Assembly (NCBI RefSeq): GCF_006716675.1
Contig: NZ_VFPM01000001.1
Location: 620,001 to 684,000, forward strand
Length of the DNA: 64,000 nucleotides
Direction: 5' to 3'
DNA from: Humibacillus xanthopallidus
GTDB lineage: Bacteria; Actinomycetota; Actinomycetes; Actinomycetales; Dermatophilaceae
Shown: positions 49,811 through 58,105 of the stretch, in pieces
How the letters are laid out: each line of letters begins with the position of its first letter
How positions within the stretch are numbered: position 1 is the stretch's first letter
Translations under genes and position numbers: made by a program
Notes under the pieces: model-generated
Database searches by the model: none
Told to the model about the DNA's origin: nothing
Seen by the model: only the letters and a program-made list of their open reading frames with translations

Positions 49811-52129
49811 CTACTTGTTGACCGTCACCTGCATGAAGTCACCCTGCGCCGACGTTCCGACGACACGGATCTTCGTCCCGGTGTTGGGCACCTGGACGCT
49901 CGACCAGCCGAAGTTGCCCGTGGCAGGGTTCGGTGCCACCCAGTAGCTCTTCGAGTCGTCGAAGACCGGGGTCGCCGGCAAGCTGGCGTAGCACTGCTTC
50001 ACGCTGTTGGCGTGCAGGCAGATCGGGTCCGTCTTCTCGAGCCCGAAGGTCGAGTCGTAGGACTGGATCCGCGGCCGCCACACCTTGCCGTTGTCGGGCC
50101 GGACCAAGAGCGCTGGGTGCGCATCGACCGGCAGGTAGAGCCCGCCGCAGCGACCGGCCAGGCAGTTGTCACCGATGTTGTTGTCGGCGAACGAGGTGTC
50201 GTAGTACCAGACGAGCAGACCGTCCTGGTAGGGGAAGTGCTCCACCCAGTTCTGCTGGTTCGGGTCGTCGAGGAAACCGAAGTTGTACGGACCCGTCTTG
50301 AGACCGGCGTCGTAGCCGCGGTAGTTGCGGTACTCGGCGAAGTAGGCGTTGAAGAAGGACTGCGTCACCGTTCCCGTCGTGCTGCTGAAGCCGTCGAAGG
50401 TCCACCCGGGGTCGGACTCGGCGCCGTCGAGAGGCTGCCCCGTGATGTCGATGTCGTCGACTCCGAAGCCGGTGTCGGCGACAGCCCCGTCGGTCCAGTA
50501 GCGGAAGCCGAGCGTCACCGTCTGGCCGGCGTACGCGGAGAGATCGGCCGCCAGGTCGACCCAGGTGTTGCTGGAGCTGCCTGTGATGCCGTTGCCGAAG
50601 TTCTGGCCGTTGGGGTTGGTGGCCGTCGAGAGATTCGTCGCGACCGGGGAGCCGTTGACGGTGAGGTAGGCGTAGTCCCAGTCGGTTTCGATGGAGTAGC
50701 GCACCTTGGCCGCGAGCGCGACCGTGCCGGCGGGCAGCGTCACCTGACGGGTCATGGTGTTGTCGAGGTCGTTCCCGGAGCCGGAGTGGTAGAAGTTCGA
50801 CCCCGCGTACGGATCACCGATGGTCGCCGTCAGCTTCTTGTCGGGCAGCACCACCACCAGCTGCTGCGCCTGCTTCGTCGTCGCTGAGGCCGGGCCCAGC
50901 TTGACCGCGGCCGACTGCCCGTGGCCCATGAACAGGTAGTTCGACCAGCCGAGGAAGATCTTCTCGTAGGCCGACATGGGGATCGGCTTGGTCCCGATGC
51001 CATCAGCGGGCTTGCCCGAGCTGCCGTAGGAGCCGGACGAGTAGAGCGTCCAGAAGCCCGTGGAGTTCTCGGCGCCGCCGGTGTTGCCCGAGGTGTCGTA
51101 GAGGTCGGGCAGTCCGAGGTCGTGACCGAACTCGTGGGCGAAGACGCCGACGCCGCCGTTCTCCGGCTCGACGGTGTAGTCGCCGATCCAGAGGTTGGAG
51201 TTGCCGACCCTGATGCCGCCGAGCTTGTTCTGGGCGGGGCCGGTGAAGCCGATGTTGTTGTAGAAGGCGTACCAGCGGTGCGACCAGATCGCGTCGGTCC
51301 CCTGCGCGCCTCCGCCGGTCTCCTCACCCTCGCCCGCATGCACCGACTGGAAGTGGTCGATGTAGCCATCAGGCTCGTTGAAGTTGCCGTTGCCGTTGTA
51401 GTCGTAGCGGTCCCAGACGTCGTACTTCGTGAGGGCCGCGTTGATCTCGTCCTCGCTCTTGCCCGCCGCGAGCTGGGCGTTGTACCAGGCGTTGACGGAG
51501 TCGCGCACGAAGAGCCAGGTGCGGGAGCAGACGATGCTGCCGCAGTAGTTCGAACCGTAGTTCGCTTCGTTGAAGGGCACGCTCACCCAATCGGTGACGT
51601 CGCCGTTGACCGTGTAGCGGTTCGAGCTCTGCTCCTTGTAGAAGTTGCGCATCGAGACGGCGCCCGGAGCGTCGGAGAACAGCAGGTTGCTGAAGTAGGT
51701 CGGGCTGAAGTCCGCGGTCCAGATCGTCGAGTTGTCGACGGCCCGGTCCGGCTCGGGGATCTGGTTGTGGACGGGCCCCGCCGTCCCTCCGTAGGTGGGA
51801 CTGACCGTCGTGCCGAACTCGCCGAGCACCGTCCAGATCGTGTCCTCGCCCTCCCGGGCGAGCTCGACGTACTGCCCCTTGGCGATCTTCGCGACCTTGG
51901 TGTCGGGAGCGAGCTTGCCCGACAGCTTGAGCTGCACGCCCTTGGCCCGCAGCGCCGCCTGCTTCGTGCCGAGCGGGTGCTCGAGGCTGTCCCGTCCCTG
52001 CTGAACCTGCGGATCACCGCCGCCGGGCGGCGCCGCGCCGCTGACGGCAGAGGCCGCCGTGGTGTTCAACCCGAGGGTGAGGGCGATCGCTAGTGCCCCC
52101 GCCGGGATCGCCAGAACGCTCTTTCTCAT
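49811..52129 (-). CDS. Secreted M6-family (immune inhibitor A) metalloprotease
   Basis: A 772-residue exported protease. The signal peptide has MRKS, a hydrophobic core and a probable ASA cut after residue 28. A propeptide region (about 29-110) is followed by the catalytic domain with HEFGHDLGLPDLYD near residue 330, where the two His and the Glu form the zinc site. The calcium-like DYNGNGNFNEPDGYID segment lies before it. The C-terminal half holds a MAM/lectin-like beta region (about 440-590) with WVDLAADLSAYAGQTVTLGF and a YRNYRGYD block. M6 enzymes are secreted proteases, some of them virulence factors; here a nutritional role is as likely. Four 11-bp direct repeats lie upstream. Confidence 0.92.
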   Translation of the reverse strand: MRKSVLAIPAGALAIALTLGLNTTAASAVSGAAPPGGGDPQVQQGRDSLEHPLGTKQAALRAKGVQLKLSGKLAPDTKVAKIAKGQYVELAREGEDTIWTVLGEFGTTVSPTYGGTAGPVHNQIPEPDRAVDNSTIWTADFSPTYFSNLLFSDAPGAVSMRNFYKEQSSNRYTVNGDVTDWVSVPFNEANYGSNYCGSIVCSRTWLFVRDSVNAWYNAQLAAGKSEDEINAALTKYDVWDRYDYNGNGNFNEPDGYIDHFQSVHAGEGEETGGGAQGTDAIWSHRWYAFYNNIGFTGPAQNKLGGIRVGNSNLWIGDYTVEPENGGVGVFAHEFGHDLGLPDLYDTSGNTGGAENSTGFWTLYSSGSYGSSGKPADGIGTKPIPMSAYEKIFLGWSNYLFMGHGQSAAVKLGPASATTKQAQQLVVVLPDKKLTATIGDPYAGSNFYHSGSGNDLDNTMTRQVTLPAGTVALAAKVRYSIETDWDYAYLTVNGSPVATNLSTATNPNGQNFGNGITGSSSNTWVDLAADLSAYAGQTVTLGFRYWTDGAVADTGFGVDDIDITGQPLDGAESDPGWTFDGFSSTTGTVTQSFFNAYFAEYRNYRGYDAGLKTGPYNFGFLDDPNQQNWVEHFPYQDGLLVWYYDTSFADNNIGDNCLAGRCGGLYLPVDAHPALLVRPDNGKVWRPRIQSYDSTFGLEKTDPICLHANSVKQCYASLPATPVFDDSKSYWVAPNPATGNFGWSSVQVPNTGTKIRVVGTSAQGDFMQVTVNK

Positions 52130-52233
52130 GACAAGCCCTTCGACGCTGGACTCCCCCGAGGCGCAGGCACACTCCCACGCAGGGCGAGCGTAGGGCTCGG
52201 AGCCGCAGCGCGAGAGGCGTTTCCCAGACTTTG

Positions 52234-52277
52234 CTCAGGCTCACCTCAGGCTCGGCTCAGGCTCGGTTCAGGCTCGG
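52234..52277. promoter_or_regulatory. Four 11-bp direct repeats upstream of M6 protease
   Basis: Units CTCAGGCTCAC, CTCAGGCTCGG, CTCAGGCTCGG and TTCAGGCTCGG lie without gaps about 105-148 bases before the protease start. One-turn-spaced direct repeats are the usual sites of OmpR-type response regulators (PhoP boxes are 11-nt repeats), so a two-component system may control the gene. Confidence 0.55.
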
Positions 52278-52302
52278 CGCCGACGGGTGGCTGGGGCGAA
52301 GC

Positions 52303-53046
52303 TCACGCGATGCCCGGCCCGCGCAGTCGCTCCTCGAGGAAGCCGACGACCCGCTCGACGGCGTCGGGGTGGCGATGGTCGGTCAGCGTCGCGTGCCCGT
52401 GGCCCGCGAGCTCGACCCGGATGAAGGCGTCGCCGAGGAGCTCGGTGAGGGTGTCGAAGCGGGTGCCGGTCACCCAGTCGTGCTCGTAGCGCACGCCGAG
52501 CACCGGGCAGCCGTCTGCAGCGCGGCGGGCGACGGCTTCGAGGTCCGCGTCGGAGAGGTTGACGTCGCCGGCGCGGCGCCTGCCGAGCGGCAGCGGCGTC
52601 GCCGGCTGGGCGACGACCGGTGCGACGACGACGGGGTCGACCATCATCGCCAGGGCGAAGCCACCCGTGACGCACATTCCGACCGCACCGACGCCGGGGC
52701 CGCCAACGTCGTCGTGGAGCGCTCGAGCGAGGCTGCGCAGCCACGACGCGAGCGGCGCGGTCACCCCGGTGGCGAACATCGTGAACTCCCGGGTCACGCA
52801 GAGCCGCGGGATGACGAGCGCGCCCTCGTGCCGGCGGGGGCGCGAGTGCGAGCTGCCGAAGAGGTGCGGCATGACGACGGTGAAGCCGTGCCCGACGAGC
52901 TCGTCGCCGAAGGCGATGACCTCGGGAGTCAGCCCCGGGCTCTCGTGCATGACGACGACGCCGGGCCCCTCGCCGCGGCGGTAGGTCGGGTAGTCGTTGC
53001 CCTCCGCGGCGTGGCGACCCGCCTCCCACTGGGCGAGCAGGCTCAC
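52303..53046 (-). CDS. Dienelactone hydrolase-like protein
   Basis: A 247-residue alpha/beta hydrolase of the DLH type. The nucleophile is a cysteine in VGAVGMCVTGGFALAM, the pattern GxCxGG. The acid and histidine are in RYEHDWVTGTRFD and ELAGHGHATL. The N-terminal GPGVVVMHESPGLTPEV and the GFTVVMPHLFG block are also typical. Substrate unknown. GTG at 53046 has AAGGTGG upstream; readings further upstream run into the divergent CPBP promoter and are unlikely. The M6 gene follows on the same strand after 173 bases. Confidence 0.87.
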   Translation of the reverse strand: MSLLAQWEAGRHAAEGNDYPTYRRGEGPGVVVMHESPGLTPEVIAFGDELVGHGFTVVMPHLFGSSHSRPRRHEGALVIPRLCVTREFTMFATGVTAPLASWLRSLARALHDDVGGPGVGAVGMCVTGGFALAMMVDPVVVAPVVAQPATPLPLGRRRAGDVNLSDADLEAVARRAADGCPVLGVRYEHDWVTGTRFDTLTELLGDAFIRVELAGHGHATLTDHRHPDAVERVVGFLEERLRGPGIA

Positions 53047-53143
53047 CGCGCCACCACCTTCCCGTCGTCGCCTGGCCGCGAGCGGCCCCTCTGACGTGCC
53101 GAAGTCCTCTCGGCCCTCCTTGGCCCAAAAGTACAGTGACGCC

Positions 53144-53974
53144 ATGACGCCACGCCGGTATGCCGGGATGTTCGCTCCCACGGACCGTGACCCTGCACCG
53201 GTGGTCGAGCCCACGGCACGACGCGCCGTCGGCGTCGAGACGGCGCTCGTGCTCGGCGTCAGCCTCGGCGCGTCGGCGGTCTGGGCGATCCTGTCGATCA
53301 TCGAGAAGCTGACCCGTCCGGTTCCGCTGTCGCAGCAGACGACGGCGATGAACCAGTCGGCGACACCAGGGCGGCCGTGGCTCGACCTCGCCTACCAGCT
53401 CGTCGGGATCGCCTTGCCGCTCGTCGCGGTGGTGCTCGCGATCTACCTCCTCAACACGGTGGCGCGACCGTCGGTCGACGTGCGGGCCGGGCGCTTCATC
53501 GGGCTCGACCGCACGCAGCCCGGCCGTGACCTGCTGCGTGGGGTGGGGCTCGCCGCCCTCATCGGCCTGCCCGGGCTGGCGTTCTACTTCTTCGCAAAGG
53601 CGATCGGCATCAACACCCAGGTGTCGGCGGCGAACCTCCAGGCCGTCTGGTGGTCGGGGCCGGTCCTCGTGCTGTCGGCCATCGAGAACGCCGTGCTCGA
53701 GGAGGTCATCATGGTCGGCTACCTCTTCACCCGCTGGCGCCAGATCGGGTGGTCGTGGCCTCTCGTCATCGGCCTGTCTGCCGTCATCCGCGGGACGTAC
53801 CACCTCTACCAGGGCTTCGGCGGCTTCGCGGGCAACATCGTCATGGGCCTCGTCCTCGGACTCGTCTTCATGCGCACGCGCCGCGTCATGCCGCTCGTCG
53901 TCACGCACTCGATCCTCGACATCGTCGCCTTCGTCGGCTACTCGGTGCTGCGGTCGCGGGGCATCTCCATCTGA
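53144..53974 (+). CDS. CPBP-family intramembrane metalloprotease
   Basis: A 276-residue membrane protein with about eight helices. The three CPBP/Abi motifs are present: the di-Glu motif in ENAVLEEVIMVGYLFTRW, the RGTYHLYQGFGGF block with the His, and the third His in VVTHSILDIVAF. The family includes CAAX prenyl-protease relatives and bacteriocin-immunity proteins. Substrate unknown. ATG at 53144 follows a TACAGT -10-like word at only a few bases, so the message may be nearly leaderless. Divergent from the dienelactone hydrolase. Confidence 0.88.
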   Translation: MTPRRYAGMFAPTDRDPAPVVEPTARRAVGVETALVLGVSLGASAVWAILSIIEKLTRPVPLSQQTTAMNQSATPGRPWLDLAYQLVGIALPLVAVVLAIYLLNTVARPSVDVRAGRFIGLDRTQPGRDLLRGVGLAALIGLPGLAFYFFAKAIGINTQVSAANLQAVWWSGPVLVLSAIENAVLEEVIMVGYLFTRWRQIGWSWPLVIGLSAVIRGTYHLYQGFGGFAGNIVMGLVLGLVFMRTRRVMPLVVTHSILDIVAFVGYSVLRSRGISI

Positions 53975-54040
53975 GGGGGAGATCGGCGAATCCCGCTGTC
54001 TCCGAGCGCAATCGCGTGTGGACAACCTCTTGCATCTAGG

Positions 54041-54056
54041 TCGAACAACTGTTCTA
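54041..54056. promoter_or_regulatory. LexA (SOS) box upstream of DUF222/HNH gene
   Basis: TCGAACAACTGTTCTA matches the actinobacterial LexA box TCGAAC-N4-GTTCGA at 11 of 12 fixed positions. It lies 26 bases before the ATG, over the promoter. Confidence 0.7.
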
Positions 54057-54081
54057 CTAAGGGGGTCAGGGAGGAGAAACC

Positions 54082-55713
54082 ATGCCGTTCACGTGCGACT
54101 CGCGGTCGAGTCTCGAGAGCAGTCTCGAGCGTGGATTCGTCCTGACGATGGACGCGCGGATAGATCGTCACGTGGCCCGCTCGGTGCACCGCATCGTCGG
54201 CCGTCTGATCGCCGAGACCTCCTCCATCGCGCAGCCGGGTCGAGCCGACGAGGAGGCCGTCGCCGGTCGCGCCACGGCACGCCGGCCCGTCGAGGCGAGC
54301 GGAGCGCAGGACAGCGCCACCGAGGCGACAGCCGACGATGTCGTGGATGTCGAGACTGTCGAGGACGCGGCGAGTGCAGCCTCGTTCGAGGCGCTGATGG
54401 CCACCGATCTCGCCTGCTTCGAGGGCGGGCAACGCGTCAAGGGCATGGCGGACGACCACCGGCTCGAGGCCCTGGCCCGCCTGCACGCCACCGCACTCGC
54501 CGAGCTCGAGGCGCGCCACGCCCAGTCCTGGGTCGACCGCACTCCCCTCTCGGCCCGCGAGGCCGTCGTCATGGAGGTCTCCGCCGCGACAGGGCTGTCC
54601 CAGAGCGACCTGTCACTGCGCCTCGAGCTCGCCATCGGCGCACCTGCCCGCACTGCCTTCCTCCGTGAGCAGGTCCGCACCGGAGCCACGACCCTGCACC
54701 GAGCGTCCGAGCTCGTCCGCGAGACCCGTGAGCTCGACGACGAGCATGCCGACCACGTCGCCCGCGCCGCCCTCGCCCCGACCCGCGACGGGTCCGGCCT
54801 GTCAGCAGCGCTGTTCCGCCAGCGGCTCCGCCGCGCCCTGCTTGCCGCCGACGCCGACCAGGCGGCCCGACGCCGCGCCGCCCGGCAACGCATCGGCGCC
54901 CACGCCGAGGTCTTCGACGACGGCACCGGCCGGCTCACGGTCACCAACGACGCCGAGAAGATCGTGGCCGCCATGGACCGAGCCGACGCCGCGGCCCGTT
55001 GCGCACGGGCGGCCGGCGACCCCCGCTCGCTCGACGAGCTGAGGGCCGACTTCCTCACCGGGGCGGCCATCACCGGCTGGGCCGACAGCGACGCCGGATT
55101 CGCCCAGCAGCCGCCGTCGCCGGCCGGCCAGGCCGTCGTCGTCGTGCCGTTCGAGACAGCCCTCGGACTGTCCGACCTCCCGTGCGAGCTTCCCGGCCAC
55201 GGCTTCGTCGGCGCGCAGCACGCTCGCGAGATCATCACCGCACCCGGCTCGATCTGGCAGACGCTCCTGGCCGACCTGACCACGGGCCGCGCCCTCGCAC
55301 TCTCCCGCCGCGCCTACCGCCCCACCCGCGAGATGGTCGAGTACGTCCGAGCCGTCGACGGCACCTGCCGTGGCCCCGGCTGCACCGTCCCGGCCCGACG
55401 CTGCGACCTCGACCACGACGTGCCGTGGCCGCACGGCCCGACCGACCCCACGAACCTCACCGCGAAGCACCGCCAGCACCACCGGGTCAAGACCGCCGGT
55501 TGGTGGGACTCGTCCCGCGACGACGACGCCGTCATCACCTGGCACACCGCGGCCGGCCGGAGCTACTCCACCTACCCCAAGGACTGGCTCGACGGCCATC
55601 GCCCCGGCGATGGACCACCCACGACGCGCGGCCCGTCGACCGTGCCCGCGCCAGAGCTGGAACCCCCGCCCGAGCTGGAACCCCCGCCCGAGCTGGAACC
55701 CCCGCCCTTCTGA
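54082..55713 (+). CDS. DUF222/HNH endonuclease (13E12 repeat family)
   Basis: A 543-residue protein of the family called 13E12 repeats in mycobacteria. The DUF222 region (about 110-340) is helical with LARLHATALAELEARHAQSW and REAVVMEVSAATGLSQSDLS. The C-terminal HNH nuclease has CRGPGCTVPARRCDLDHDVP with the HNH His, then NLTAKHRQHHRVK. The last residues are three exact PELEPP units, a disordered end. GGGAGGAG precedes the ATG. A LexA box lies at the promoter, so it should be induced by DNA damage. The family is often multicopy and laterally shared; I see only this copy. Confidence 0.9.
   Translation: MPFTCDSRSSLESSLERGFVLTMDARIDRHVARSVHRIVGRLIAETSSIAQPGRADEEAVAGRATARRPVEASGAQDSATEATADDVVDVETVEDAASAASFEALMATDLACFEGGQRVKGMADDHRLEALARLHATALAELEARHAQSWVDRTPLSAREAVVMEVSAATGLSQSDLSLRLELAIGAPARTAFLREQVRTGATTLHRASELVRETRELDDEHADHVARAALAPTRDGSGLSAALFRQRLRRALLAADADQAARRRAARQRIGAHAEVFDDGTGRLTVTNDAEKIVAAMDRADAAARCARAAGDPRSLDELRADFLTGAAITGWADSDAGFAQQPPSPAGQAVVVVPFETALGLSDLPCELPGHGFVGAQHAREIITAPGSIWQTLLADLTTGRALALSRRAYRPTREMVEYVRAVDGTCRGPGCTVPARRCDLDHDVPWPHGPTDPTNLTAKHRQHHRVKTAGWWDSSRDDDAVITWHTAAGRSYSTYPKDWLDGHRPGDGPPTTRGPSTVPAPELEPPPELEPPPELEPPPF
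55654..55707. repeat. Three 18-bp tandem repeats in DUF222/HNH tail
   Basis: GAGCTGGAACCCCCGCCC occurs three times, coding ELEPPP units before the stop. The exact identity of the copies implies a recent expansion. Confidence 0.85.
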
Positions 55714-55831
55714 GGAGCGCCTTCCGCAGACGCGACGCGCGGCCCGCTGGCCGGCCACGCGAGCGTGCCCCGACCCGGCTGACCGCCGAGCCTGGACGTC
55801 GGACCGAGCCACACTGCATACACTCTCGCCC

Positions 55832-57424
55832 ATGAACTCGGCCCGGCAGGTGCGCGCTCGCCTGCTCGGGGACCCCGCCGACGACTACCGTCTCAACCGG
55901 CGCACGGCGGGCCGGATCGCGTGGCTCGGGTGGCTGGGGCCGCTCTTCTTCGCCACCGTCGGCGGCATCATGCGCTTCTGGCACGTCGGCGCACCCCACA
56001 AGCTGATCTTCGACGAGACGTACTACGTCAAGCAGGGCTGGTCGATGGTCCTGTTCTGGTTCGAGATGAAGAACGACGACCTTCTCCAGGAGGCGCAGCA
56101 GGTCGACCAGCACTTCACCGCCAACGACCCGTTCATCTACGGCACCCAGGGCGACTTCGTCGTGCACCCGCCGGTCGCGAAGTGGCTCATCGGTTGGGGC
56201 GAGATGCCGTTCGGCATCCTCAACTCCTTCGGATGGCGCTTCTCCGTCGCCCTCGCCGGCACGCTCTCGATCCTCATGCTCGGGCTCATCGCCCGACGCC
56301 TCTTCCGCTCCGACCTGCTCGGCACGGTGGCCGCGGCGCTGCTCGCGTTCGAAGGCCATCACTTCGTCCACTCACGCACCGGCCTGCTCGACATCTTCGT
56401 CATGTTCTTCGGTCTCGCCGGGTTCGGCGCGCTGCTCATCGACCGCGACCGCGCCCGGGAGGTCCTGGCCCGCAAGGTCGGTGACCGTCCCCGCGCAGCG
56501 ACGTCCTACCTCGGTCCGTGGCTCGGGTGGCGCCCCTGGCGGTGGGTGGCCGGCGTGATGCTCGGGCTCTCCACCGGCGTCAAGTGGTCGGGCCTCTACT
56601 TCGTCATCGCCTTCGGCCTGCTCACCGTGCTCTGGGACCTCGGGGCCCGCCGCGCCGCAGGCGTGCGCGGCTGGACCGCCGGCACCGCGGTCAAGGACGC
56701 CCCCTACGCGTTCGTGCAGATCGTCGGCGCCGCCCTCGTCACCTACGTCGCGAGCTGGACCGGCTGGATCCTCAGCAAGGGCGGCTCCTTCCGCAACTGG
56801 GCGGACACCAACCCCACGCCCTACACCTGGCTCCCGGACTGGTGGCGCTCGCTCTGGGCCTACCACCAGCAGATGTTCGCCTCGACCCAGGCGATCAACG
56901 CGCCCCACCCGTATCAGACGAGCCCGTGGTCGTGGCTCATCCAGGGCCGGCCCACCTCGTTCTTCTGGGAAGGGCCGAAGCTGGGCACGGAGGGCTGCAC
57001 GGTGGACTCGTGCGCCAAGGCGATCACCTCGATCGGCACCGTCTCCATCTGGTGGGGCGCGACGATCGCGATCTTCGTGCTCCTGTTCATGTGGGCACTG
57101 CGTCGCGACTGGCGCGCGGGGGCGATCCTCTGCGGCGTCGCCGCGGGCTACCTCCCGTGGTTCGCCCTCTCCGGCCGCACGATCTACTCGTTCTACGAGG
57201 TCGCGTTCGTGCCGTGGATCGTGCTCGCCTGCGTCTACGTGCTGGGCCTCCTCATCGGCGGACGCGGGGCCTCGCTGACGCGCCGCCGGGTCGGCTACGG
57301 CGTCCTCGGCGCCTTCGTCGTGCTGACGATGGTCCTCTTCGCGTTCTTCCACCCCATCTACGTCGCCGACGTCATCCCGCTCACCGAGTGGCAGCGCCGC
57401 ATGTGGTTCCCGAGCTGGGTCTGA
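55832..57424 (+). CDS. pmt: Dolichyl-phosphate-mannose-protein mannosyltransferase
   Basis: A 530-residue GT-C membrane enzyme with about eleven helices that moves mannose from polyprenyl phosphate to Ser/Thr of exported proteins. The catalytic Asp-Glu pair is in KLIFDETYYVKQGW, and the PMT-specific FVVHPPVAKWLIGWGE and VHSRTGLLDIFVMFF blocks are present. The C-terminal four-helix PMT_4TMC region ends near WQRRMWFPSWV. The ATG at 55832 gives the normal start. In M. tuberculosis the homologue Rv1002c is next to rsmI. The Thr/Pro-rich exported proteins in this window, such as the lipoproteins and the sigma fusion, are possible substrates. Confidence 0.92.
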   Translation: MNSARQVRARLLGDPADDYRLNRRTAGRIAWLGWLGPLFFATVGGIMRFWHVGAPHKLIFDETYYVKQGWSMVLFWFEMKNDDLLQEAQQVDQHFTANDPFIYGTQGDFVVHPPVAKWLIGWGEMPFGILNSFGWRFSVALAGTLSILMLGLIARRLFRSDLLGTVAAALLAFEGHHFVHSRTGLLDIFVMFFGLAGFGALLIDRDRAREVLARKVGDRPRAATSYLGPWLGWRPWRWVAGVMLGLSTGVKWSGLYFVIAFGLLTVLWDLGARRAAGVRGWTAGTAVKDAPYAFVQIVGAALVTYVASWTGWILSKGGSFRNWADTNPTPYTWLPDWWRSLWAYHQQMFASTQAINAPHPYQTSPWSWLIQGRPTSFFWEGPKLGTEGCTVDSCAKAITSIGTVSIWWGATIAIFVLLFMWALRRDWRAGAILCGVAAGYLPWFALSGRTIYSFYEVAFVPWIVLACVYVLGLLIGGRGASLTRRRVGYGVLGAFVVLTMVLFAFFHPIYVADVIPLTEWQRRMWFPSWV

Positions 57425-57492
57425 GCCCCCTTCCGATAGCGCCCGCCGATTGGGTATGCCGTCCGGCGTGGTGTTAGCATTCACGCGCACCA

Positions 57493-57567
<75 letters not shown>

Positions 57568-57573
57568 GAAGAC

Positions 57574-57615
57574 AAACCCCGTCCCATCTGCTCATCACGC
57601 AGAGGGGCGGGGTTT
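57574..57615 (+). terminator. Hairpin after tRNA-Ala
   Basis: Arms AAACCCCGTCCC (57574-57585) and GGGGCGGGGTTT (57604-57615) pair with one mismatch, and the second arm runs into TTTCTC. It ends the tRNA message before the riboswitch promoter. Confidence 0.75.
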
Positions 57616-57713
57616 CTCTGTGTCATGTTCTCGCGCACGCACCAGAACTGAAGGCGGCCCGGCGGGCGACGGGCGACACGCCGCGCAACATGTGGGGTGC
57701 GCAGCGTCATCAA

Positions 57714-57729
57714 TCACTAGGGATAGTGT
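57714..57729. promoter_or_regulatory. NrdR-box-like site
   Basis: TCACTAGGGATAGTGT matches the NrdR consensus ACACTATATATAGTGT at 12 of 16 positions, with the CACTA/TAGTG arms kept. It lies just before the cobalamin riboswitch, where NrdR sites are known for nrd operons. A weaker second site may lie near 57685. Confidence 0.5.
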
Positions 57730-57739
57730 CTGCTCTGCA

Positions 57740-57940
57740 GCTGGTTCGGCATCTCAGCCAGAGATGCCGTCGCAAGAGGGAACCCGGTGTGAGTCCGGGA
57801 CTGCCCCGCAGCGGTGAGTGGGAACGACCGTCGTCAACAGCACTGGGCCGATCAGGCCTGGGAAGCGGCGACCAGTAGGAGACGGACCGTCCGAGGAGCT
57901 CGGGCGGTGTGCATGCCCGCGAGTCCGAAGACCTGCCAGC
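57740..57940 (+). promoter_or_regulatory. Cobalamin riboswitch controlling nrdAB
   Basis: The ends pair as GCTGG (57740-57744) and CCAGC (57936-57940). The core shows the cobalamin landmarks: AGGGAACCCGGTGTGAGTCC, GGGACTGCCCCGCAGCGGTGA, and GCGAGTCCGAAGACCTGCC. A small hairpin, CCGCGTGA/TCACGCGG (57944-57962), follows and may be part of the expression platform. nrdA starts 165 bases after the aptamer. When B12 is plentiful it should switch off the downstream B12-independent reductase, as known for Streptomyces nrdAB. Confidence 0.93.
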
Positions 57941-58105
57941 GCGCCGCGTGAGCCTCACGCGGTGGTCCGACAGCCCCGAGGGAGGGCTCGTGGACATCGG
58001 CCGACCGCGTGTGGGCGACCCTGTCGACCTCGCACGCGTGGCACCTGACTCCACGCACCTCCTCTGGCCTGGCGGGCCGTTCGCCCACGCTGCGAGGAGA
58101 CAGCC

